Assembly: GCF_003369445.1 (NCBI RefSeq)
Contig: NZ_QRCU01000031.1
Location: 21,377 to 85,376, forward strand
DNA length: 64,000 nt
From: Arthrobacter silvisoli
GTDB lineage: Bacteria > Actinomycetota > Actinomycetes > Actinomycetales > Micrococcaceae
Direction of reading: 5' to 3'
This document shows, piece by piece, positions 55,482 to 63,929 of this stretch (position 1 is its first letter; every line of letters begins with the position of its first letter). A program made the position numbers and the translations under genes. The notes below the pieces were generated by a model. That model was not told the origin of the DNA. It saw only the letters and a list, made by a program, of their open reading frames with translations, and made no database searches.

Positions 55482-56061
55482 ACCGGCCATGACTGGTGAT
55501 CCCCGCTCGATGAACGACGGCGGTACCCAGGGCGGCGTCCGCCGACACATCGTGGTGATGGGTGTGGCCGGCTGCGGCAAGAGCACCGTCGGCGCCGCCC
55601 TCGCCGAACGCCTCGGCGCCGGATTCCTCGACGGCGATGCGCTGCACCCGCAGTCCAACATCACCAAGATGGCCTCCGGTACTCCGCTCAACGACGACGA
55701 CCGGGCACCCTGGCTGGCCGAAGTCGGCAGGCGATTTGCGGCGTCGGACCCGCCCCTGGTGATTGCGTGCAGCGCGCTCAAGCGCTCTTACCGGGACATC
55801 ATCCGCAGCGCGGATGACTCCGTGGTCTTCGTGCACCTGCACGGCACGCGGGAAGTGCTCAGCGAGCGGATGAACAGCCGTCCCGGACACTTCATGCCGG
55901 CCTCCCTGCTGGACTCCCAACTGGCCACGCTGGAACCGTTGCAGGCCGACGAAGCCGGAACCGTCCTGGACATCGCCCTGGCCGTGGAGGTCATCGTGGA
56001 TCAAGCGGCCGCAAGCCTTGGCGGACTCCCCTCGGAGGTTTTTGGCAAGGCTGCCGGCTAG
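55471..56061 (+). CDS. gntK: Gluconokinase
   Basis: About 196 residues or fewer, with the P-loop [28 protein letters not shown] and [14 protein letters not shown], which identify the thermoresistant gluconokinase family. It makes 6-phosphogluconate. The start is unclear: ATG 55471 overlaps manD by 11 nt, ATG 55489 repeats the same ATGACTGGT, and ATG 55510 is also in frame. No strong ribosome site decides. Its place in a glucuronate operon is odd. Confidence 0.87.
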   Translation: MTGKPAMTGDPRSMNDGGTQGGVRRHIVVMGVAGCGKSTVGAALAERLGAGFLDGDALHPQSNITKMASGTPLNDDDRAPWLAEVGRRFAASDPPLVIACSALKRSYRDIIRSADDSVVFVHLHGTREVLSERMNSRPGHFMPASLLDSQLATLEPLQADEAGTVLDIALAVEVIVDQAAASLGGLPSEVFGKAAG

Positions 56062-56876
56062 TACAGGAAAACCGGCAGCCAGTCGCGGTTGTGCGCGTGC
56101 ACCAGCGCCAGGAAAAGGACCAGGTCGAAGACCAGGTGCACGGACACCACGTACGTCAGCGACTTCGTGAGCTTGAAGGTGTAGCCCTGCAGGAGCGCGA
56201 ACGGAAAGGTCAGGAGCGGCCCCCACGACTGGTAGCCGATCTCCCACAGGAACGAGGAGAAGATCACGGCCTGCAGGAGGTTGGCCAGCCAGTCCGGAAA
56301 GTGCCGGCGCAGCAGGGTGAAGGCGGTGCAGATGAAGAACAGCTCGTCCCAGATGCCCACGGCGTTCACGCCGAGGAAGAGCCGCCAGAAGATGCTTGGC
56401 CCGGACGCGTCCGGCCAGTTCTGGTAGACCCCGGTCCTGATCAGGTAGGCCGGCAGGACGAGGTAGCCCAGCGCCACAACACCCAGCAGATACATCTTCG
56501 CCGCGAGGGGCCATCGCCGGCCGGTCTTGACGGGAAAGCGGATGATGTCCTCCCGGTACGCGAACTTCGAGAGCAACCACGGCAGCAGCACGGCCAGCGC
56601 CAGGACGCCGCCCATGAGGGCCATGTGACCGATGCTCAGGTCGGCGTTCAGCGGCACCAGGCTGATGGTGAGCAGCCCGGCGGCGATCAGTGCGAGGTGC
56701 CGCATCAACCGGCGGTCGATCAAAGCCGCCGTCGCTACGCCCAAAACGAGCAGGCCGTACCCCGGAACATCTTCCTGGAAGGCGAACAACGGCACCGCGG
56801 ACACGGACAGGAGCACCGCCGGAAGCAGTTTCCAGCTGAGGGCGGTCCGGGTGGTCTCCGTCGGAGTTGAAGGCAC
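56058..56876 (-). CDS. CPBP-like intramembrane protein
   Basis: A 272-residue protein with about eight helices. GIWDELFFICTAFTLLRRHF resembles motif 1 of CPBP (Abi) intramembrane proteases, with Asp-Glu in place of Glu-Glu, and VHLVFDLVLF resembles the last motif with Asp for Asn. Protease activity is therefore uncertain. It converges on gntK with a 4-nt overlap and diverges from pyrE. Confidence 0.6.
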   Translation of the reverse strand: MPSTPTETTRTALSWKLLPAVLLSVSAVPLFAFQEDVPGYGLLVLGVATAALIDRRLMRHLALIAAGLLTISLVPLNADLSIGHMALMGGVLALAVLLPWLLSKFAYREDIIRFPVKTGRRWPLAAKMYLLGVVALGYLVLPAYLIRTGVYQNWPDASGPSIFWRLFLGVNAVGIWDELFFICTAFTLLRRHFPDWLANLLQAVIFSSFLWEIGYQSWGPLLTFPFALLQGYTFKLTKSLTYVVSVHLVFDLVLFLALVHAHNRDWLPVFLY

Positions 56877-56907
56877 CCTCCAAGCATGTCAGGCCGCTGT
56901 GCCCGTT

Positions 56908-56913
56908 TAGAAT
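56908..56913 (+). promoter_or_regulatory. pyrE -10 element, leaderless start
   Basis: TAGAAT ends 7 nt before the pyrE ATG at 56921, so the transcript should begin at or next to the start codon. There is no ribosome-binding site between. Confidence 0.65.
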
Positions 56914-56920
56914 TGGACCC

Positions 56921-57505
56921 ATGACTTCTGACAGTGTCCATGCGGCTGACGCCGCTTCTGCCCGCGCCCGCCTGCTTGAACTGATCAAAGAACTCGCGGT
57001 GGTCCGCGGCAAGGTGATCCTCTCCAGCGGAAAAGAGGCCGACTACTACGTTGACCTCCGCCGTATCACCCTCCACCACGAAGCCTCCAAGCTGGTGGGC
57101 CAGGTCATGCTTTCGCTGATCGACGACGCCGGTGTGGCAGTCGAGTGCGCCGGTGGCCTCACCATGGGTGCCGACCCCGTGGGTACCGCCGTCATGCACG
57201 CAGCCGCCGATGCCGGCCGCGCCGTTGACGCCTTCGTGGTCCGCAAGGCGCAGAAGTCCTACGGCATGGGCCGCCAGGTGGAAGGCCCCTCGGTGGAAGG
57301 CCGTAACGTGGTGGTCCTGGAAGACACCTCCACCACCGGCGGTTCCGCACTGGCCGCCGTCGAAGGCGTCCGCAATGCCGGCGGCAACGTGGTGGCCGTC
57401 GCGGTGATCGTGGACCGCAACACCGGCGCCAAGGAAAAGATCGAAGCCGAAACCGGCGTGCCGTACCTGTTCGCTTTCGGCAAGGACGAACTCGGCCTCA
57501 ACTAA
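56921..57505 (+). CDS. pyrE: Orotate phosphoribosyltransferase
   Basis: A 194-residue enzyme that joins orotate and PRPP to give OMP in pyrimidine synthesis. The PRPP loop is VVVLEDTSTTGGSAL, with AVVRGKVILSSGKEADYYVDLR at the N-terminus. The upstream in-frame extension to 56867 was rejected because the -10 element lies inside it. A strong hairpin follows the stop. Confidence 0.95.
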   Translation: MTSDSVHAADAASARARLLELIKELAVVRGKVILSSGKEADYYVDLRRITLHHEASKLVGQVMLSLIDDAGVAVECAGGLTMGADPVGTAVMHAAADAGRAVDAFVVRKAQKSYGMGRQVEGPSVEGRNVVVLEDTSTTGGSALAAVEGVRNAGGNVVAVAVIVDRNTGAKEKIEAETGVPYLFAFGKDELGLN

Positions 57506-57520
57506 GGGGCTGAACCTTCC

Positions 57521-57553
57521 GGATGGCCGGCTCCCGCGGGGGGCCGGCCATCC
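57521..57553 (+). terminator. pyrE terminator
   Basis: GGATGGCCGGC (57521-57531) and GCCGGCCATCC (57543-57553) form a perfect 11-bp stem with an 11-nt loop, 15 nt after the stop. No U-tract follows. Confidence 0.8.
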
Positions 57554-57602
57554 GCCGTTAACAGCCCTGCACGGTCAGGCCGCTTGTGCCTAAGCTGGCT
57601 GT

Positions 57603-58724
57603 GTGGACCAGCAGGCCAGGGGGAACCTACGCAAGGGACGCCGGAACGCCCAGGGCCCGGACAACCCTGACCGGGCCACCTTGGGCCCTGCCCACTCCGG
57701 CGGCGCGCACTTCCTCGCCGCCCACACCGAACCCGCACGGATCCTCCGGCAGGCCGCCGGGCTGAAGGAATTCTCCCGGCGCAGCTTCCTGATCGGGGCG
57801 GGCGCCTCCGGACTGCTCGCCACGGACATGTTCATCACAAGGCAGATCCAGGCCGAGCGGCGTGTCACGAAGATCCTCGCCGTGGATGACGACGTCGCCA
57901 AGGCGTACTTTCCCGACGCCGCGTGGATCCTTTTCCCGGGCTACAAGACCAGCTGGGAAGAGGCGCAATGGATCCTCAACTCCCTGCGGAACGCGCTGCG
58001 GCAGCGGGGCCAGCTGGCCGCCGTCGGGTATTCGAACCTCGGCCTGGAGATCGACGAGGTGACAGACACCGTCGTGGCCTATGTCAAGGAACGCAAGCTG
58101 CGCAAGCTCTATTTCTACGGCCACAGCTTCGGCGGCATGCTCGCCACCGAGGTGGCCACGCGGCTGCGGGAGTGGCACGGGATCGCGGTGGAATTCATCC
58201 TGCTCGACTCCTCCCCGTACAGCAAGTACGACGTCCTGGACCAGAGCTGGTTCGACGGCGTCGTGTTCCTGTACGAGAGCGGGTTCCGGGTGCCGTCGGT
58301 GCTGCGCGGCGGCTATGAGCTGGGGGAGCGGGTGGCGCACAAGAACGAGCGCAGCTGGCGGCAGATCCTGAACCAGACCCTGGAGCAGCTGACCCCGATC
58401 GCGCCGTCGAGCGTGCTGATCCAGAGCGAATCGGCCTACATCTACCATTTCGACGCCACACGCTTCGTGGACCGGCTGGGGAAGACCAAGATGGCCTTCA
58501 TCGGCAACCCGCGCGATAACACCGTCAATTACGAAACGGCGCGCGCCGGCTGGTCGCGGACCTTCCAGAAGAACATGGTTTCCGCGGATCTCAGGACCGA
58601 CGGTGCCCTCCCGCCGCACGCCAGCCCGCAATGGAACCCGTTCGTCTACCGTCCCGTGATCCAGAAGCTCGAGGACGAGCTGTTTCCGTTGCCGGGCGCG
58701 GCCGGCAGGGTGACGGCGTTCTAG
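57603..58724 (+). CDS. Tat-exported alpha/beta-hydrolase-like protein
   Basis: A 373-residue protein. After a 57-residue polar region comes SRRSFLIGAGASGLLAT, a twin-arginine motif with a hydrophobic core, so export through Tat is likely. The nucleophile elbow is YGHSFGGMLA, as in lipases and esterases, and LLDSS follows. GTG at 57603 is 6 nt after TAAGCT, suggesting a leaderless transcript. The C-terminus overlaps the convergent phosphatase by 4 nt. Substrate unknown. Confidence 0.65.
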   Translation: MDQQARGNLRKGRRNAQGPDNPDRATLGPAHSGGAHFLAAHTEPARILRQAAGLKEFSRRSFLIGAGASGLLATDMFITRQIQAERRVTKILAVDDDVAKAYFPDAAWILFPGYKTSWEEAQWILNSLRNALRQRGQLAAVGYSNLGLEIDEVTDTVVAYVKERKLRKLYFYGHSFGGMLATEVATRLREWHGIAVEFILLDSSPYSKYDVLDQSWFDGVVFLYESGFRVPSVLRGGYELGERVAHKNERSWRQILNQTLEQLTPIAPSSVLIQSESAYIYHFDATRFVDRLGKTKMAFIGNPRDNTVNYETARAGWSRTFQKNMVSADLRTDGALPPHASPQWNPFVYRPVIQKLEDELFPLPGAAGRVTAF

Positions 58725-59404
58725 TCTCCTGGGTGGCGCAGCGCCTCGAGTTCGGCGGCGCTCAGGCCGGCGTCGCGCAGGTAGCTTCCGGCGTCGCCGA
58801 ATTCCCGTTCGAATCCCGCCAGGAAATGCCGGATGGCGCCTTCCGGGGACTGAAGCAGCATGAACTCCGGATTGAAGGCCTGCGGCGGCAGGGCGGGAAT
58901 CGCCGCGCTCCAGGTCTGTGCCATGACGGTCAGCAACTGCGGCAGGGCAGCGGTGGTGGCGGTGTAGTCGGCCACCACCGCCTCCGGATCCGTGCCGACC
59001 GCCAGCAGGGCCAGGGCCGAAATCACGCCGGTCCGGTCCTTGCCGAGCGAACAGTGCACGAACGCGGTGCCGTGTGCCGCCGGCCGGAGGGAGGCCGCCA
59101 CCCAGGCCGGGCCCGTGCGGACCCAGCCCAGGTACAGCTCACCGAGCTCTTCGGCCGTGCTCACCGGAGGAAGGCCGTGCGGGGCGGGATCGAAAGGGTT
59201 CTCCAGCAGCTCGACGCCGTTGCCCGGCACCAGTTGCCACGGCAGGAGCTCACGTTCCCGGCCGCTGCGCAGGTCTACCACCGTGCGGATGCCGTGCGCC
59301 GCCAGGAACTCCGCGGTTGCAGCCGTATCCAGCCCGAAAGGCTGGCTGCCCCGCACCAGCCGGCCGCCCAACAGGGGCCGCAGATTCAGCACCGCCATGG
59401 CCAT
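58721..59404 (-). CDS. Tyrosine-protein phosphatase (atypical, PtpB-like)
   Basis: A 227-residue protein with the signature HCSLGKDRTG, where the Cys is the nucleophile and Lys-Asp-Arg replaces the usual loop, as in PtpB-type phosphatases that also act on phosphoinositides. RGSQPFGLDTAATAEFLAAHGI and VVDLRSGRERE are typical of the family N-terminus. It lies 8 nt after the HAD phosphatase stop and is in its operon. Confidence 0.87.
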   Translation of the reverse strand: MAMAVLNLRPLLGGRLVRGSQPFGLDTAATAEFLAAHGIRTVVDLRSGRERELLPWQLVPGNGVELLENPFDPAPHGLPPVSTAEELGELYLGWVRTGPAWVAASLRPAAHGTAFVHCSLGKDRTGVISALALLAVGTDPEAVVADYTATTAALPQLLTVMAQTWSAAIPALPPQAFNPEFMLLQSPEGAIRHFLAGFEREFGDAGSYLRDAGLSAAELEALRHPGD

Positions 59405-59412
59405 TGTCCTTC

Positions 59413-60243
59413 TTAGATCTGGTCCTTGAGCTCGGCCACCGAGGTCAGCACCTGGTTCGGCCGGAACGGGAATGCCGCGATTTCCTCGCGCTGTGTGATG
59501 CCGCTGAGCACCAGGACAGTGTGCAGGCCGGCCTCCATGCCCGCGATGATGTCCGTGTCCATGCGGTCGCCGATCATCGCCGTGGTTTCGGAGTGGGCGT
59601 CGATCCGGTTCATGGCGGAGCGGAACATCATGGGGTTCGGCTTGCCCACGATGTACGGTTCGCGGCCGGTCGCCTTGGAGATCATGGCGGCGATGGCGCC
59701 GGTGGCCGGGAGCGGGCCTTCCTTGGACGGTCCGGTGGCGTCCGGGTTGGTGGCGATGAACCGCGCGCCGCCCAGGATCAGGCGCACGGCCGTGGTGATC
59801 GCCTCGAAGGAGTAGGTGCGTGTCTCGCCGAGCACCACGAAGTCCGGGTTCTGGTCGGTGAGGATGAAACCGGCCTCGTGGAGCGCCGTCGTCAGGCCCG
59901 CCTCACCAATGGTGTACGCGCGGTTCCCGGAGTCCGAACCCTCCACCTGGTCCTTCAGGAACTGGGCGGTGGCCAGGGCCGAAGTCCAGATGTTCTCCTC
60001 GGGGACTTCCAGGCCGGAAGAGCTCAGGCGGGCGGCGAGGTCGCGCGGGGTGAAGATCGAGTTGTTGGTCAGCACCAGGAAGCGCTTGGATGTGTCCACC
60101 CAGCGCTGGATCAGTTCGGCCGCGCCGGGAATGGCCTGGTTCTCGTGGACCAGGACGCCGTCCATGTCGGTCAGCCAGCACTCGATCTCGTGTCCGTTGC
60201 GGTACATCGCGCCGGATGTGGGGGCCGCGCTTGTCTTCGCCAT
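59413..60243 (-). CDS. HAD-IIA phosphatase (NagD-like)
   Basis: A 276-residue enzyme with the four HAD motifs: DMDGVLVH, LTNNS, the lysine of GKPNP and GDRMDTDI. The C2-type cap places it in the NagD group, which dephosphorylates small sugar or nucleotide phosphates. ATG at 60243 follows GGAGGT. An upstream extension has no ribosome site. Confidence 0.9.
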   Translation of the reverse strand: MAKTSAAPTSGAMYRNGHEIECWLTDMDGVLVHENQAIPGAAELIQRWVDTSKRFLVLTNNSIFTPRDLAARLSSSGLEVPEENIWTSALATAQFLKDQVEGSDSGNRAYTIGEAGLTTALHEAGFILTDQNPDFVVLGETRTYSFEAITTAVRLILGGARFIATNPDATGPSKEGPLPATGAIAAMISKATGREPYIVGKPNPMMFRSAMNRIDAHSETTAMIGDRMDTDIIAGMEAGLHTVLVLSGITQREEIAAFPFRPNQVLTSVAELKDQI

Positions 60244-60364
60244 TCTTACCTCCGCTGTTGGGGCTGATTCTGCACCCAAGTCTTTCACCTTCCGGCACGC
60301 CGAAACACAAGGCGCCGATGGGTTACGCGATGCCCGTGTCCCGGTGCCCCGCTAGGGTTGAGGG

Positions 60365-61045
60365 GTGAATGACGACGCACCTTCCGAAGCCCCCACCCCA
60401 GCAGAGCCCGACGGCGGGAAAACCGCCGCCGTGGAGGTCGGCGTCGGGCCCTGGGAAGGTGAGTGGCCGGAAGGCGCGCACTGGGACCCGGACCTGCTGG
60501 CGGACGGCGACCGCCGCAACGTCGTGGACAAGTACCGGTATTGGAAGCACGAGGCGATCGTCGCGGACCTGGACTCCCGCCGGCACGACTTCCACATCGC
60601 CATCGAGAATTGGCAGCACGACCTCAATATCGGCACCGTGGTGCGCACCGCCAACGCCTTCCTCGCCAAGGAAGTCCACATCATCGGACGACGCCGGTGG
60701 AACCGCCGCGGGGCGATGGTCACCGATCGTTACCAGCACGTCCGCCACCACCCCACCGTGGAGGACTTCGTGGCCTGGGCGCAAGGGGAGGGGCTGGCGA
60801 TCATCGGGATCGACATCTTCCCGGACTCGGTGCCGCTGGAAAGCTACGACCTGCCCCGCAATTGCGTGCTCGTGTTCGGCCAGGAGGGTCCGGGCCTGAC
60901 CCCCGAGGTGCACGAGGCCGCCGTCGCTACCTTGTCGATCGAACAGTACGGTTCCACCCGGTCGATCAACGCGGCCTCCGCCGCCGCGATCGCCATGCAC
61001 GCCTGGATCCGTCGGCATAATTTCGGCCAGCGCGTTACCGGCTGA
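60365..61045 (+). CDS. SpoU/TrmH-family RNA 2'-O-methyltransferase
   Basis: A 226-residue SPOUT methyltransferase with IENWQHDLNIGTVVRTANAF, VLVFGQEGPGL and STRSINAASAAAIAMHAW, which form the knotted SAM site. The N-terminal 40 residues are acidic and probably disordered. GTG at 60365 is 6 nt after TAGGGT (60353-60358), again a leaderless layout. RNA target unknown. Confidence 0.9.
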   Translation: MNDDAPSEAPTPAEPDGGKTAAVEVGVGPWEGEWPEGAHWDPDLLADGDRRNVVDKYRYWKHEAIVADLDSRRHDFHIAIENWQHDLNIGTVVRTANAFLAKEVHIIGRRRWNRRGAMVTDRYQHVRHHPTVEDFVAWAQGEGLAIIGIDIFPDSVPLESYDLPRNCVLVFGQEGPGLTPEVHEAAVATLSIEQYGSTRSINAASAAAIAMHAWIRRHNFGQRVTG

Positions 61046-61144
61046 GGTTCTGCGGGTCGCTGCCCGCCCGCATGTTCCTTGTATCGTCCGCATACCGCTG
61101 GGGCATGATGGACCCACAGATGCACACCGTCGAGGGGAACCGTT

Positions 61145-62512
61145 GTGGAAGCCGTGTCCAGTGGGGCCGGGCAGGAAGCACCCGAAAACATCATGGCCGA
61201 AAGCATCAGGGCGCAGCTTGAGTCCGATGGCGTAACCCTTCTGGTGGGCACGGCCGTCGATTTCGCCGGCGGAACCCATTGCAAAGGCGTCCCGATCCGG
61301 CGGCTCCCGGCTTTCCGGCAGGCCGGGATGGGAGCCTCGCCCTCATGGAACGTTTTCTGCGCGGACAACGGCATCGCCTTCACTTCCTCGATCGGGCCCA
61401 TCGGAGACCTCCGCCTCCGCCTCGACACCGCCAGGGTCCGCAAGATCGACGATGGCCTGGCTTGGGGGCCCGCCACCTTCCATGAGCAGGACGGGAGCCT
61501 CTCCCCGCTGTGCCCGCGCGGCCGCCTGGCCGGCGTCGTGGACAGCCTCGCGGCGCGGGGACTGTCGCCGCTCATGGGCACCGAGCTTGAGTTCGTCCTT
61601 ACCACCCGCGACGGCGGGCACCTGCCCAAGCCCGGATGGACCGCCTACGGCATGGGGGCCGTCGTGGAGCGGCGCGCTTTCCTCGTGGACCTCACCGCAA
61701 CACTTGAGGCAGCAGGACTGGGCCCCGAACAGATCCACGCCGAGTACGGAGAAGACCAGTTCGAGGTTTCCCTCGCACCTGCCCCGCCCGTCGAGATGGC
61801 AGACGGGTGCGTGCTGGCCCGCATCCTCATCGGAATTGTCGCGGCCCGCCACAACATGGCCGTTTCCTTTTCACCGCTTCCCTGGGCGGACGGGGCCGGC
61901 AACGGGGCCCACCTGCACCTCTCGCTGAAACGGGACGACACACACCTTTTCAGCGGCGGAGAAGGACCCCATGGCATCACCGCGGAGGGAGGATCCGCGA
62001 TCGCCGGGATACTCGCAGGCCTGGACGACTTCCTTGGCGTCTACGCAGCGTCGGTCCTTTCCGCCCATCGGCTCCGGCCCGGACGGTGGTCCGGGGCTGC
62101 AGCGTGCTGGGGCCTGGAGAACCGCGAAGCCGCAGTGCGCTTCGTCGCCGCAACCGCCGGCAACCCGCACGGCGCAAATGTGGAGCTCAAGGTGGTGGAT
62201 CCCAGCGCCAACATCTACCTTGCAGCGGCGGCCCTCCTGGGCTCGGTACTCCACGGCATCGAGGCCGGGCTGCCGCTCCCGGTGGAGGTGCCCGGCAATC
62301 CCGCCGACGCCGGCGACTGGCCCGCCACAGCCATCGATCCGGACCAAGCCACGGTGCTCAACGCGCTCGAGGCCTCACAACTTGCCGGAAGGATCCTGGG
62401 GCCGGACATCGTGGAAGGCGTCGTCGCGGTTCGCCGCCACGAAGCCGGGAGATTCGCCGGTACGGATCCCGTGGAGACCGCCCAGGCCCTTCGCTTCGCG
62501 TGGTCGGCCTGA
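61145..62512 (+). CDS. Glutamine-synthetase-like protein (FluG C-terminal type)
   Basis: A 455-residue GS-fold protein, distinct from the ligase at 28744. Conserved parts are LMGTELEFVL, HAEYGEDQFEVSL, NGAHLHLSL, WGLENREAAVRF and NVELKVVDPSANIYLAAAALLG. It resembles the GS-like half of fungal FluG and bacterial relatives. GTG at 61145 follows GAGGGGAA. It overlaps the amidohydrolase (TGATG), so the pair corresponds to a split FluG. Confidence 0.8.
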   Translation: MEAVSSGAGQEAPENIMAESIRAQLESDGVTLLVGTAVDFAGGTHCKGVPIRRLPAFRQAGMGASPSWNVFCADNGIAFTSSIGPIGDLRLRLDTARVRKIDDGLAWGPATFHEQDGSLSPLCPRGRLAGVVDSLAARGLSPLMGTELEFVLTTRDGGHLPKPGWTAYGMGAVVERRAFLVDLTATLEAAGLGPEQIHAEYGEDQFEVSLAPAPPVEMADGCVLARILIGIVAARHNMAVSFSPLPWADGAGNGAHLHLSLKRDDTHLFSGGEGPHGITAEGGSAIAGILAGLDDFLGVYAASVLSAHRLRPGRWSGAAACWGLENREAAVRFVAATAGNPHGANVELKVVDPSANIYLAAAALLGSVLHGIEAGLPLPVEVPGNPADAGDWPATAIDPDQATVLNALEASQLAGRILGPDIVEGVVAVRRHEAGRFAGTDPVETAQALRFAWSA

Positions 62513-63714
62513 TGTCGCCTGAACCGGACGTCATGGCGGGACTGGAGGACCGCGTCCCGCAGGGACTCGTCGACGCCGTGTCCACCCTGCCGCTGGTGGA
62601 CCACCATGTACACGGCTGCTTCACCGAACCCCTCACCCGCACGGAATTCGAAGAGTCCATCAATGAAGGGTCCCCGGACCCGATCCCGGCGTTCATGACG
62701 CAGTTCGATTCCCAGGTGGGCTTCGCCATCCGGCGCTGGTGCGCTCCGCGGCTGGGCCTGCCCCCGCATGCCGGCGCCGAGGAATACTGGGAAGCACGCA
62801 GCGTCCTGACCCCCACGGAGCTCAACCGCCTGTTCCTGGCCCCGGCCGGGGTGGCGCACTGGATCGTCGACACCGGACTCAGCGCCTCGGCCGTCACCAG
62901 GCCGGAAACCATCGCGCAGGACTCCGCTGCCCCAAGTTCCGAAATCCTCCGGCTTGAACTCCTGGCCGAAAAGGTGGCGGCCCGCACCGCCTCCCCGGCG
63001 GACTTCGCCGAGGACTTCCGGGCGGCGCTCGCGGCGGCGGTACCCGGCGTCGTCGGCTTCAAATCCATCGCCGCCTACCGGTGCGGCCTCGACATCGATT
63101 GGTCCGAGCCCGGCAGGGACCGGCTGGAACAGGCCGTGGCCCGCTGGACCGCAGGTTCCGGGACAGCAGTTTCCGGGACTGCAGTTTCCGGGACAGCGCT
63201 GAGGCTCCAGGACCCGGAGATCATCTCCTTCATCGTCCACGCCGCGGCGGAGCACCGGCTGCCCATCCAGCTTCATGCGGGGCTCGGCGACCGTGACCTG
63301 GACCTGCACCGCACCAACCCCATGCACCTCCTGCCGTTGCTGCGCCAAGCTGCGATCCGGGATACCCCGGTCATGCTGCTGCACTGCTACCCCTACCACC
63401 GCGAGGCCGGGTACCTGGCCCAGGCGTTCCACAACGTGTATTTCGACGTCGGACTGAGCCTGAACCATGTCGGCTCCCGCAGCGTGGACGTCGTTGGCGA
63501 AGCACTTGAGCTGGCACCTTTCGCAAAGCAGCTCTATTCCTCCGACGCGTACGCAGTCCCGGAACTGCACTTCCTGGGGTCCATCCTGTGGCGCCGCTCG
63601 ATGGCGCAGGTGCTGGGCGACTGGGTGCGCCGGGGCGAATGGTCCGAGCGGGACGCGATCCGGGTGGCCGGCATGATCGGATCGGAGAACGCCCGCCGGG
63701 TCTACCGGCTGTAG
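62512..63714 (+). CDS. Amidohydrolase (FluG N-terminal type)
   Basis: A 400-residue amidohydrolase-superfamily protein. The metal site starts at VDHHVHGC, followed by LQLHAGLGD (written QLHAGLGDRD in the protein), LLHCYPYHREAG and SSDAYAVPELH, matching FluG N-terminal and related enzymes. An SGTAV repeat near residues 215-228 is encoded by a tandem DNA repeat. It is coupled to the GS-like gene and is the likely hydrolase for the product that gene forms or recycles. Confidence 0.78.
   Translation: MSPEPDVMAGLEDRVPQGLVDAVSTLPLVDHHVHGCFTEPLTRTEFEESINEGSPDPIPAFMTQFDSQVGFAIRRWCAPRLGLPPHAGAEEYWEARSVLTPTELNRLFLAPAGVAHWIVDTGLSASAVTRPETIAQDSAAPSSEILRLELLAEKVAARTASPADFAEDFRAALAAAVPGVVGFKSIAAYRCGLDIDWSEPGRDRLEQAVARWTAGSGTAVSGTAVSGTALRLQDPEIISFIVHAAAEHRLPIQLHAGLGDRDLDLHRTNPMHLLPLLRQAAIRDTPVMLLHCYPYHREAGYLAQAFHNVYFDVGLSLNHVGSRSVDVVGEALELAPFAKQLYSSDAYAVPELHFLGSILWRRSMAQVLGDWVRRGEWSERDAIRVAGMIGSENARRVYRL
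63154..63198 (+). repeat. In-frame 15-bp tandem repeat inside the amidohydrolase gene
   Basis: Three near-identical units of TCCGGGAC(A/T)GC(A/G) plus spacer encode SGTAV-SGTAV-SGTA. The unit count could vary between strains without shifting the frame. Confidence 0.85.
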
Positions 63715-63849
63715 GCACCCTGCGGCGGCGCTGTCCTGCAACACAGTCCGGCAACCGCGTTCGGCAACGCTGTCCGGCGGGCGCGAAACGGGCAGGCACG
63801 GGCGAGTATTACCGCGGCGTGACCCGAAGCACGCCCTCTTGTTGGTTCT

Positions 63850-63869
63850 GGCTAGGATGGTGCCTAGCC
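63850..63869. promoter_or_regulatory. 7-bp inverted repeat upstream of fba
   Basis: GGCTAGG and CCTAGCC flank ATGGTG in the 215-bp gap before fba. TAGGAT inside it could act as a -10 element. It may be an operator or promoter-linked hairpin; nothing else clear is seen in 63715-63929. Confidence 0.5.
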
Positions 63870-63929
63870 GTAACTGGTCTGTTTCAGGGTCAGCACACCC
63901 ATAGACGAAAACACAGCATAGGAGTCACC

